Assembly: GCA_963793675.1 (NCBI GenBank) | Contig: CAWCBA010000005.1 | Coordinates: forward strand, 186,001-250,000 | DNA length: 64,000 nt | Origin: RPQJ01 sp963793675 | GTDB taxonomy: Bacteria; Pseudomonadota; Gammaproteobacteria; Steroidobacterales; Steroidobacteraceae | Direction of reading: 5' to 3' | Shown here: one piece after another, positions 37,150-44,594 of the stretch | How positions within the stretch are numbered: position 1 is the stretch's first letter | Layout: each line of letters starts with the position of its first letter | Translations under genes and position numbers: made by a program | Notes under the pieces: model-generated | What the model was told of the DNA's origin: nothing | Databases searched by the model: none | The model's input: the letters and a program-made list of their open reading frames with translations, nothing else

Positions 37150-38012
37150 TGCGTTCGATGCTGTTCGTGCCGGGCGACCGGCCGGAGCGATTTTCGAAGG
37201 CGCTGGCGAGCGGCGCCGACGCCGTGATCTGCGATCTCGAGGACGCCGTGACGTCCGTCACGCGCCCGCAAGCCCGGCGCAACGTGGCGGACCTGCTGCG
37301 CACGACCGGGCGATCGCTACCGCTCTGGGTGCGCATCAACCCGGTCCAGACCGACGACGCGCTCCCCGACCTCGCCGCCGTGGTCGCAGCGCGTCCAGAC
37401 GGCATCGTGTTGCCGAAAGCGCGCAACGGCGCCGATCTGCACCGCCTCGATCACTGGCTCGAGGCGCTCGAGGCGCAGCACGGTCACCCGCGCGGCTCGA
37501 TCAAGGTGATCGCGCTGATCACCGAGACCGCGCAAGCGGTGCTGAGTGGTTCGACCTTCACGGCACCTCCGGCGCGGGTCGTCGGCTACACGTGGGGAGC
37601 CGAAGACCTGGCTGCCGACGTCGGTGCCTCAGCCAACCGTGCCACCGACGGCGAATTCGAATTTACGTTCCGCCTGGCACGCTCGTCGTGCCTGCTGATG
37701 GCTGCGGCTGCCGGGATCGCCGCCTACGATACGACCGACATCGAATTCCGCGATGTCGCCGCCGTCGAGCGACGGGCGCAAGCCTCGCGTCGTGACGGTT
37801 TCGCCGGCAAGCTCGCGATCCATCCAGCGCAACTCGCGCCGATTCACGCCGCGTTCACGCCGACCGGCGACGAAGTGACCTGGGCGCGACGCGTCATCGA
37901 ACTGATGTCCACCGCGGGCGGGCAGGGCGCCGCGGCGCTCGACGGCCGCATGATCGACCGACCGCACCTCAAGCAGGCCGAGCGCATCCTGGCTGCGCTC
38001 GCGCGCCGCTGA
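37149..38012 (+). CDS. CitE-like HpcH/HpaI-family CoA-ester lyase
   Basis: TIM-barrel lyase of 287 residues of the CitE/HpcH family. Landmarks are the N-terminal MLFVPGDRPERFSKALASGA, DAVICDLEDAV, the RINP motif at about residue 60, the metal-binding VIALITETAQAV, and YTWGAEDLAADVGASANRA. KLAIHPAQL follows near the C terminus. Such stand-alone CitE proteins cleave malyl-, citramalyl- or HMG-CoA-like thioesters rather than citrate. No classical HMG-CoA lyase (LiuE type) is present in the operon. The likely reaction here is therefore cleavage of an HMG-CoA enantiomer to acetyl-CoA and acetoacetate, or of citramalyl-CoA to acetyl-CoA and pyruvate. The ATG overlaps the MaoC stop. Confidence 0.85.
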   Translation: MRSMLFVPGDRPERFSKALASGADAVICDLEDAVTSVTRPQARRNVADLLRTTGRSLPLWVRINPVQTDDALPDLAAVVAARPDGIVLPKARNGADLHRLDHWLEALEAQHGHPRGSIKVIALITETAQAVLSGSTFTAPPARVVGYTWGAEDLAADVGASANRATDGEFEFTFRLARSSCLLMAAAAGIAAYDTTDIEFRDVAAVERRAQASRRDGFAGKLAIHPAQLAPIHAAFTPTGDEVTWARRVIELMSTAGGQGAAALDGRMIDRPHLKQAERILAALARR

Positions 38013-38043
38013 GCCGCGTATCGCGCAAGGGGAGACTCGAAGC

Positions 38044-39651
38044 ATGAGCGTGCTGCAGACCCGCATCGACCGGCTTGGCCCCGAGTTCGCGGCCAACGAG
38101 GCCGTCAACCGAGCCCTGGCGGTCGAACTCCGTGAACTCGCCGCCAAGGTCCGCGCCGGAGGCTCCGCCGCGGCCCGCGCCCAGCACGAGAGTCGCGGCA
38201 AGCTGCTGGTGCGCGACCGCATCGATCGCCTGCTCGATCCGGGCACGCCGTTCCTCGAGATCGGCCAGCTCGCGGGTCACGACCTGTACGACGACTGGAT
38301 CCCGAGCGGCGGCGTCGTGGCCGGTATCGGTCGCGTTGCGGGCCTCGAATGCGTCATCGTCGGCAACGACGCCACGGTGAAGGGCGGCACGTACTATCCG
38401 ATCTCGGTGCGCAAGCATCTGCGCGCGCAGGACGTGGCGCTGGAGAACAGGCTGCCCTGCATCTACCTGGTCGATTCGGGCGGCGCCTTCCTGCCGCGGC
38501 AGGACGACGTCTTTCCCGACCGCGAGCACTTCGGCCGCATCTTCTACAACCAGGCGCAGATGTCGGCGCGTGGGATTCCGCAGCTCGCCGTGGTCATGGG
38601 TTCGTGCACGGCGGGTGGCGCGTACGTTCCGGCGATGTGCGACGAGGCGATCATCGTGCGCGAACAGGGCACGATCTTCCTGGGCGGTCCGCCGCTGGTG
38701 CAGGCCGCGACGGGCGAACGCGTCGACGCGGAAACGCTGGGCGGCGGCGACGTCCACGCACGGCAGTCCGGCGTGGTCGATTACCTCGCCGACAACGATG
38801 CGCATGCGCTGTGGATGGCGCGGCGACTGGTCGGCAACCTGAACCGCAATGGCTCGAAGCCGCCGCCCGCGCCGGCTCGCGCACCGAAGTATGCCGCCGA
38901 CGAACTGTACGGCGTCGTCCCGCGCGACACGCGCCATCCCTACGACGTGCGCGAAGTGATCGCGCGCCTCGTCGACGCCTCCGAATTCGACGAGTTCAAG
39001 GAACTCTACGGCACGACGCTCGTCTGCGGCTTCGCGCGCATCGCGGGATACCTGGTGGGCATCGTCGCCAACAATGGCGTGCTGTTCTCGGAAGCCGCGC
39101 TCAAGGGCGCGCACTTTGTCGAACTGTGCAATCGCCGGCGCGTGCCGCTGGTATTCCTGCAGAACATCACTGGCTTCATGGTCGGCCGCAAGTACGAAGC
39201 CGGCGGCATCGCTCGCGACGGCGCCAAGATGGTGACGGCCGTCGCCTGTGCGTCGGTGCCCAAGTTCACCGTGATCATCGGCGGCTCCTTCGGAGCAGGC
39301 AACTATGCGATGTGCGGCCGCGCATACGGCGGCCGTTTCCTCTGGACCTGGCCCAACTCGCGCATCTCGGTGATGGGGGGCGAGCAGGCCGCAACGGTGC
39401 TCGCGATCGTCAAACGCGAAGGCCTGCAGCGCCGTGGCGAGGAGTGGCCGCAGGACGACGAGCAGAAGTTCCGCGACGACATCCGCGGCCAGTACGAAAC
39501 CCAGGGTCACCCGACGTATGCCAGCGCCCGGCTCTGGGACGACGGCGTGATCGACCCGGCCGACACGCGCAACGTGCTGGCACTCGCGCTCGCGGCCGCC
39601 ACCTGCCGGCCGGACGAGGGCGAGACCCCCTTCGGCATCTTCAGGATGTGA
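38044..39651 (+). CDS. Methylcrotonyl-CoA-type carboxylase, carboxyltransferase (beta) subunit
   Basis: Biotin-dependent acyl-CoA carboxylase beta subunit of 535 residues, with crotonase-like N and C carboxyltransferase domains. Conserved parts are SRGKLLVRDRIDRLLDPGTP, LPCIYLVDSGGAFLPRQDDV, VMGSCTAGGAYVPAMCDEAI, FLQNITGFMVGRKYEAGGIA and GGSFGAGNYAMCGRAYGGRF. These match methylcrotonyl-CoA carboxylase (MccB/LiuB) or AccD1-type subunits better than propionyl-CoA carboxylase. It transfers carboxylate from biotin to the gamma carbon of 3-methylcrotonyl-CoA. The stop is 9 nt before the alpha-subunit start. Geranyl-CoA carboxylase is an alternative, but no other citronellol genes are present. Confidence 0.88.
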   Translation: MSVLQTRIDRLGPEFAANEAVNRALAVELRELAAKVRAGGSAAARAQHESRGKLLVRDRIDRLLDPGTPFLEIGQLAGHDLYDDWIPSGGVVAGIGRVAGLECVIVGNDATVKGGTYYPISVRKHLRAQDVALENRLPCIYLVDSGGAFLPRQDDVFPDREHFGRIFYNQAQMSARGIPQLAVVMGSCTAGGAYVPAMCDEAIIVREQGTIFLGGPPLVQAATGERVDAETLGGGDVHARQSGVVDYLADNDAHALWMARRLVGNLNRNGSKPPPAPARAPKYAADELYGVVPRDTRHPYDVREVIARLVDASEFDEFKELYGTTLVCGFARIAGYLVGIVANNGVLFSEAALKGAHFVELCNRRRVPLVFLQNITGFMVGRKYEAGGIARDGAKMVTAVACASVPKFTVIIGGSFGAGNYAMCGRAYGGRFLWTWPNSRISVMGGEQAATVLAIVKREGLQRRGEEWPQDDEQKFRDDIRGQYETQGHPTYASARLWDDGVIDPADTRNVLALALAAATCRPDEGETPFGIFRM

Positions 39652-39660
39652 GGCCCGCCA

Positions 39661-41294
39661 TGCTCAAGAGCGTCCTGATTGCCAACCGCGGCGAGATCGC
39701 CTGCCGAGTCATTCGCACCGCACGTCGACTTGGCTTGCGCACCGTCGCCGTCTATTCGGAAGCCGACCGCGGCGCGCTGCACGTCCGCATGGCGGACGAA
39801 GCCGTCTGCATCGGTCCCGCGGCGGCCCGCGCCAGCTATCTCGATGGGGCGAAACTGCTCGCGGTGGCGCAGCAACACGGCTGCGAGTCGATTCATCCCG
39901 GATACGGCTTTCTTTCCGAGAACGCCGGCTTCGCCCGCGCCTGCGAGGCGGCAGGCGTCGTCTTCATCGGCCCGCCGGCGGCATCGATCGATCGCATGGG
40001 CTCGAAGAGCGAGGCACGTCGACTGATGGCCGCCGCCGGAGTGCCCGTGCTGCCGGGCTACGACGATGACGATCAGTCCGACGCAAAGCTCGTGGCCGCG
40101 ACCAGGACGCTGCAGTTTCCGCTCCTGATCAAGCCAACGGCGGGCGGCGGCGGCAAAGGCATGCGCATCGTGCGCGCCGCAGCCGAATTTGCCGAGGCCC
40201 TTGCCGGTGCGCGTCGAGAAGCCGCGAAGTCGTTTGGCGACGACCGCGTGCTGCTCGAACGCTTCGTCGAAACGGGGCGGCACGTCGAGATCCAGGTGTT
40301 CGCCGACGCGCACGGCAACGCCGTGCACCTGTACGAGCGTGACTGCTCGCTGCAGCGGCGTCACCAGAAAGTCATCGAGGAAGCGCCGGCCCCCGGCCTG
40401 AACGACACGATTCGCGCGGCGATGGGCGCAGCGGCGGTGGCGGCAGCAAAGGCAGTGGGTTATCGCGGCGCCGGCACGGTCGAATTCCTGTTCGACGGCG
40501 CCGAGTTCTATTTCCTCGAGATGAATACCAGGCTGCAGGTCGAGCATCCGGTCACCGAGATGATCACCGGGCTCGACCTCGTCGAATGGCAGTTGCGCGT
40601 CGCCTCCGGCGAACCGTTGCCGCTGGAACAGGGTGCGATCCCGCGCCACGGTCACGCGCTCGAAGCGCGCCTGTACGCAGAAGATCCGGAGCGCGGCTTC
40701 CTGCCGTCCACGGGCCGTCTCTCGCACCTGCGTTTCCCGGCTGCAACGGCCGACGTGCGCATCGACGCAGGCGTGGAGGAGGGCGACGAAGTCACGGTCC
40801 ACTACGACCCGATGATCGCAAAGCTGATCGTCTGGGCACCGGATCGCACCGCGGCGATCGAAAAACTGCGGCACGCGCTCGAAGCCACCGAAGTCGAGGG
40901 TGTGCGCACCAACGCACGCTTCCTCTGGCAGATTCTGTGTGCGCCGGCCGTGCTTGCGGGTGACGTCAGCACCCGACTGCTCGAAACCGATCCCACGCTG
41001 GTGCCCGGCGTGGCAGCGCACGAGATTCAGTCCGCCTGGCTGATTGCTGCCGCCGCCCGGCTGCAGTCCATGCCCGGTGACGAGCTGGGGGCTGCCCATC
41101 ACGCCGCGAGTCCGTGGGAAGCGGCCACGGGCTTTCGGCTGAACGGACCGTCGAGCGTCCGCGTCGCCTTGCGGCTCGACACCGAAGGCGCGCCCGCGTC
41201 GATTGCGGAGACCAGGCCGCTGCAGCACTGGCTTTCATTCGAGCGCGAGCCGGACGGCGTGGCCGTCGTCCTCGATGGCACGCTGCACGGGTGA
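39661..41294 (+). CDS. Methylcrotonyl-CoA-type carboxylase, biotin carboxylase (alpha) subunit, interrupted before the biotinyl domain
   Basis: Biotin carboxylase of 544 residues in this frame. It starts MLKSVLIANRGEIACRVIRT. The ATP-grasp core follows with YGFLSENAGFARACEAAGV, the glycine-rich loop KPTAGGGGKGMRIV, FVETGRHVEIQVFADAHGNA, LEMNTRLQVEHPVTEMITGL and GHALEARLYAEDP. Biotin carboxylase alpha subunits of this class normally continue into a linker and a C-terminal biotinyl domain of about 650 residues in total. Here the frame ends in GTLHG-stop at 41294 and the missing part lies in the next frame (see 41291-41680). This is either a one-base insertion or a natural split. Confidence 0.87.
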
Positions 41295-41680
41295 CGCTGC
41301 GACGCTCCGGGTCCGACGTGCTCGAGGGCTACATCGACGGTCACCCGGTACGCGCACGCGTCGAAACGAACCATGGCAGATTGAGCGTGCGCCGGCACTG
41401 CCTGCGCTTCGATTTCGTCGAGGACACCGGCGCAGAGCATCGGGTTTCGGCGGAGCACGAAGGTCATTTCCGGGCGCCGATGCCTGGACACGTCCTTGAC
41501 GTGCGCGTGCAGGTCGGCCAGAGGGTGGAGAAGGGCGCGGTACTGCTCGTGCTCGAGGCCATGAAGATGGAGCACTCGCTCACGGCCCCATGGCCTGCAA
41601 ACGTCGTCGAAGTCAAGGTACAGACGGGTCAGCGGGTCGAGGAGGGGACGGATCTGGTCCGGCTAGAACCCGCAGACTGA
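41291..41680 (+). CDS. Biotinyl (BCCP) domain of the carboxylase alpha subunit, in separate frame
   Basis: About 129 residues in the frame following the biotin carboxylase stop. It starts at a GTG that overlaps that stop in a GTGA arrangement. The N-terminal part, VTLRRSGSDVLEGYIDGHPV then RARVETNHGRLSVRRHCLRF, is the usual alpha-subunit linker. The last 75 residues are a biotinyl domain with the lysine in VLEAMKMEHSL, the position that is biotinylated. It ends EEGTDLVRLEPAD. A single extra base near 41290 would fuse it to the upstream protein. The GTGA overlap also allows coupled translation as a separate biotin carrier protein. I favour one gene with a sequence error but cannot exclude a split. 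Confidence 0.8.
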   Translation: MTLRRSGSDVLEGYIDGHPVRARVETNHGRLSVRRHCLRFDFVEDTGAEHRVSAEHEGHFRAPMPGHVLDVRVQVGQRVEKGAVLLVLEAMKMEHSLTAPWPANVVEVKVQTGQRVEEGTDLVRLEPAD

Positions 41681-41792
41681 CTGCGGCAATCCCCAACCTT
41701 GGAATGAGTCTGTTTTGCTAGACTTCGCGCCGAATCGCGACCCTGTACCATCCAATCGGGGCGCAAAAGCAGGCAATTCGCGCGGAGGCTTG

Positions 41793-42425
41793 ATGACATT
41801 CGACGGGGCCGTATTCGAGGCCCGCGAAATCAACGCATGGCGAGGGGACCGGCACATCCTGCGTGACGTGTCTTTCTCAGTCCGCCCCGGCGAGTTCCTC
41901 AAGGTCACGGGTCCCAACGGCGTCGGCAAGACGACGCTGCTGCGCGTGATCTGCGGCCTGCTGCCCGCTGAAACCGGCGAGCTGTCGTGGCGTGGCCAAT
42001 CGATCCGTGGACGCCGCGACGAATTCAATTTCGAACTTGGCCACCTCGGCCACCTCAATTCACTGAAAGGCGACCTGACAGCCCGCGAGAACCTCAAGTT
42101 CCTCGCCGGCCTGCGCACGTCGCTGACGGCGCAGACCATCGATGCAACCCTGGACCGCGTCGGCATCCTGTCCCGCGGCGACCTGCCGGCCCGCTCGCTG
42201 TCGGCCGGCCAGAAGCGTCGCCTGGCGCTGGCGCGCCTGCTGCTTGCGGACGCCGCGCTGTGGATTCTCGACGAACCCGTGACGAACCTCGACACCGCCG
42301 GCATCCGGCTGGTCGAAGAACTGATCGTCGACCACGTGGAGCAGGGTGGCCTGGCCATTGCTGCGGCCCACCAGCGGCTGCTCGACGACGCGCCGTGCCT
42401 GCGGCGCCTGGAACTCGAGCCATGA
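41793..42425 (+). CDS. ccmA: Heme exporter ABC ATPase CcmA
   Basis: ATPase of the CcmABCD complex, which releases holo-CcmE for cytochrome c maturation. It has 210 residues. ATG 41793 is chosen over an in-frame upstream start because GGAGG lies 5 nt upstream. Walker A is VTGPNGVGKTTLLRVICGLL, the ABC signature is SLSAGQKRRLALARLLL, and Walker B is LWILDEPVTNLD. The gap from the carboxylase operon is about 110 nt, so the ccm promoter probably lies at 41681-41792, where I see no clear consensus. The stop overlaps the ccmB start (ATGA). Confidence 0.95.
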   Translation: MTFDGAVFEAREINAWRGDRHILRDVSFSVRPGEFLKVTGPNGVGKTTLLRVICGLLPAETGELSWRGQSIRGRRDEFNFELGHLGHLNSLKGDLTARENLKFLAGLRTSLTAQTIDATLDRVGILSRGDLPARSLSAGQKRRLALARLLLADAALWILDEPVTNLDTAGIRLVEELIVDHVEQGGLAIAAAHQRLLDDAPCLRRLELEP

Positions 42426-43114
42426 CCGCCGTGCGCACCCCGACGCTTGCTGCCGCCAGGCTCGTCTTCCAGCGCGACATGACGCTGGCATGGCGGCGCT
42501 GGGACGAGGTGGCGCAGCCACTCATCTTCTACGTGGTCGTCACGACCATGTTTCCCCTGGCTACGACGCCGGACCTGTCGGCACTGCGTCAGATCGGTGG
42601 TGGCGTGGTCTGGGTGGCGGCGCTGCTGGCCTCGCTGCTCGCACTCGAATCGCTGTTCCGGGCCGACGTCGAGGACGGCACGACGGAGCAATGGGTGCTC
42701 TCCGGCCAGCCCCTCGGGTATCTTCTGCTGGCCAAAGTGGCAGCTCACTGGATGCTGACGGGCTTGCCGCTGGTGATCATGTCGCCGATCGTCGGCACGG
42801 GCCTCGGCCTGCCGACCAGCGTCTGGGGCGTATTGATGTTTTCGCTGCTGCTCGGCACCGGGACGCTCAGCATCCTGGGCGGCATCGGCGCGGCGCTCAC
42901 CGTGGGCGTGCGCAGGGGCAGCGTGCTCCTGTCGCTGCTGGTGCTGCCGCTCGCCATGCCGCTGTTGATCTTTGGTTCCCGCGCGGTGTCCATGCAGATG
43001 GACGGGGATTCCCCGGCCGGTCCGCTGCAGCTGCTCGCGGCGATCTTCTTCATGGCGTTGAGTCTCGGACCGCTGGCAATGTCTGCGGCGATCCGTATCA
43101 GCGTCGAGAATTGA
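42422..43114 (+). CDS. ccmB: Heme exporter membrane protein CcmB
   Basis: Permease partner of CcmA, 230 residues with six hydrophobic segments. It begins MTAVRTPTLAAARLVFQRDM and TLAWRRWDEVAQPLIFYVVV, the usual CcmB N terminus. FRADVEDGTTEQWVLSGQPL is the conserved cytoplasmic loop, and GRGSVLL-type RRGSVLLSLLVLPLAMPLLI is in the C-terminal half. The ATGA overlap with ccmA indicates coupled expression. Confidence 0.95.
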   Translation: MTAVRTPTLAAARLVFQRDMTLAWRRWDEVAQPLIFYVVVTTMFPLATTPDLSALRQIGGGVVWVAALLASLLALESLFRADVEDGTTEQWVLSGQPLGYLLLAKVAAHWMLTGLPLVIMSPIVGTGLGLPTSVWGVLMFSLLLGTGTLSILGGIGAALTVGVRRGSVLLSLLVLPLAMPLLIFGSRAVSMQMDGDSPAGPLQLLAAIFFMALSLGPLAMSAAIRISVEN

Positions 43115-43172
43115 CAAGTATTTGACGCAATCCACTGAACGCAACGCACGCTGACCGGTCAAGAGGAACAAC

Positions 43173-43906
43173 ATGTCGTGGACCTGGTTCCATAAGCTCG
43201 CATCGCCGCCGCATGCCTACCGCATCCTGGGCACGATCGCCCCCTGGTTCGGCTGGGCTTCGCTGGCATTGATTCTCCTTGCCACCTGGTGGGGACTGGT
43301 CAAGGCGCCGCCTGATTACCAGCAGGGCGACGGCTTTCGCATCCTCTACGTCCACGCGCCGAGCGCCTGGATGTCGATGTTCACGTACGTCGTGATGGCG
43401 GTGGCGGCCGGCGTCGGCCTGATCTGGCGCATCAAGCTGGCGCATGCAGCCGCGGCGGCGTGCGCGCCGATCGGCGCCTCGTTCACGTTCCTGGCGCTGG
43501 CGACCGGCTCGATCTGGGGCAAGCCGATGTGGGGCACGTGGTGGGTCTGGGATGCCCGGCTCACCTCGGAACTGCTGCTGTTGTTCCTGTACCTTGGCTA
43601 CATGGCGCTGCGGGCCTCGTTCGACGACCCCCAGCGGGCCGACCGGGCGAGCGCCGTGCTGGCGCTGGTCGGCGTCGATCAACGTGCCGATCATTCATTA
43701 CTCGGTGAACTGGTGGTCCACGCTGCACCAGCCGGCAAGCGTGACCAAGTTCGACAAACCGTCGATCGATCATGGCTATGCTGATCCCGTTGTTCATCAT
43801 GATCGCCGGCTTCCAGCTGTACTTCGGCTGGGCCGTGTCCCGCCGCCTGCGGGGCGAGATCCTGCGCCGGGAACGCAACGCAAACTGGCTCAAAGAAGCA
43901 GCTTAA
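43173..43906 (+). CDS. ccmC: Heme-handling protein CcmC, two frameshifts
   Basis: Inner-membrane protein that binds heme through its WWD domain and loads CcmE; about 244 residues when joined. It starts at ATG 43173 (MSWTWFHKLASPPHAYRILG). The tryptophan-rich domain is MWGTWWVWDARLTSELLLLF. The frame shifts near 43676, after VLALVG, to SINVPIIHYSVNWWSTLHQP. It shifts again near 43765, within a GATCGATC repeat, to MAMLIPLFIMIAGFQLYFGW and the stop at 43904-43906. Each step is equivalent to one extra base. Since all other ccm genes are intact and ccmC is required for System I, sequence error is the likely explanation. ccmD follows 2 nt later. Confidence 0.85.
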
Positions 43907-43908
43907 TC

Positions 43909-44082
43909 ATGGACTTACAGAAGTTTTTTGAGATGGGAGGTTACGCGGGCTACGTGTGGACCTCCTACGGCCTGACGGCCCTGATCCTGATCTGGAACTG
44001 GTGGGCGGCGCGCCGCTCGGAAGCTGAAGCCCAGACCGCCGCCAAGCGGCGCAATGAACTTGCCCTGGAGAGATCGTCATGA
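43909..44082 (+). CDS. ccmD: Heme exporter small protein CcmD
   Basis: Small single-span membrane protein of 57 residues, MDLQKFFEMGGYAGYVWTSY, with the conserved GGYAGYVW...Y core. One helix (GLTALILIWNWWAARRSEAE) and a basic tail follow. CcmD helps release holo-CcmE from CcmC. It lies between ccmC (2 nt) and ccmE (4-nt ATGA overlap), its standard position. Confidence 0.93.
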   Translation: MDLQKFFEMGGYAGYVWTSYGLTALILIWNWWAARRSEAEAQTAAKRRNELALERSS

Positions 44083-44546
44083 CACCGCGACAGAAGCGCA
44101 TGGTCACAGTCGTCGCCATTGTGGCCGGCGTCGGCATCGCCACCGCCTTTGCACTGAAGGCCTTCAACCAGAACCTGCTCTATTACTACAGCCCCACGCA
44201 GGTGCACGCCGGCGAAGCCCCGGCGTCCCGGTCCATCCGGGTCGGCGGCCTGGTGGAGAACGGCAGCCTCAAGCGCGAGCCGGGCAGCCTGGAAGTCACC
44301 TTCATCCTTACCGACTACCAGCAGACGGTACCGGTGAGCTACACGGGCGTACTGCCCGACCTGTTCCGCGAGGGGCAGGGCGTCATCGCGCGGGGCAAGA
44401 TGGACGGCAGCCGCTTCGTCGCCGAAGAAGTGCTGGCCAAGCACGACGAGAACTACATGCCGCCTGAGGTCAAGGACAGCCTGAAGCCGCACATGGATGC
44501 GTCGAACGCAGCCGCGCCGCCGCCGCCGACCCCCGGCAGCACCTGA
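44079..44546 (+). CDS. ccmE: Periplasmic heme chaperone CcmE
   Basis: Membrane-anchored heme chaperone, 155 residues. There is one N-terminal helix (RMVTVVAIVAGVGIATAFAL), then an OB-fold domain with IRVGGLVENGSLKREPGSLE and YTGVLPDLFREGQGVIARGK. The histidine that binds heme covalently lies in LAKHDENYMPPEV. The C terminus is Ala/Pro-rich and flexible. The gene overlaps ccmD (ATGA) and is followed by ccmF after 48 nt. Confidence 0.96.
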   Translation: MTPRQKRMVTVVAIVAGVGIATAFALKAFNQNLLYYYSPTQVHAGEAPASRSIRVGGLVENGSLKREPGSLEVTFILTDYQQTVPVSYTGVLPDLFREGQGVIARGKMDGSRFVAEEVLAKHDENYMPPEVKDSLKPHMDASNAAAPPPPTPGST

Positions 44547-44594
44547 TCGTCACGGACTCGAGTCCAGCCAGCCCCGCACCGGAGCATTTACCGC

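Noticed and set aside
38349..41294. A possible N-terminal extension of the biotin carboxylase (981 codons).
   Set aside because: The extension is the shifted frame of the carboxyltransferase gene. The conserved start MLKSVLIANRGEIA is at 39661.
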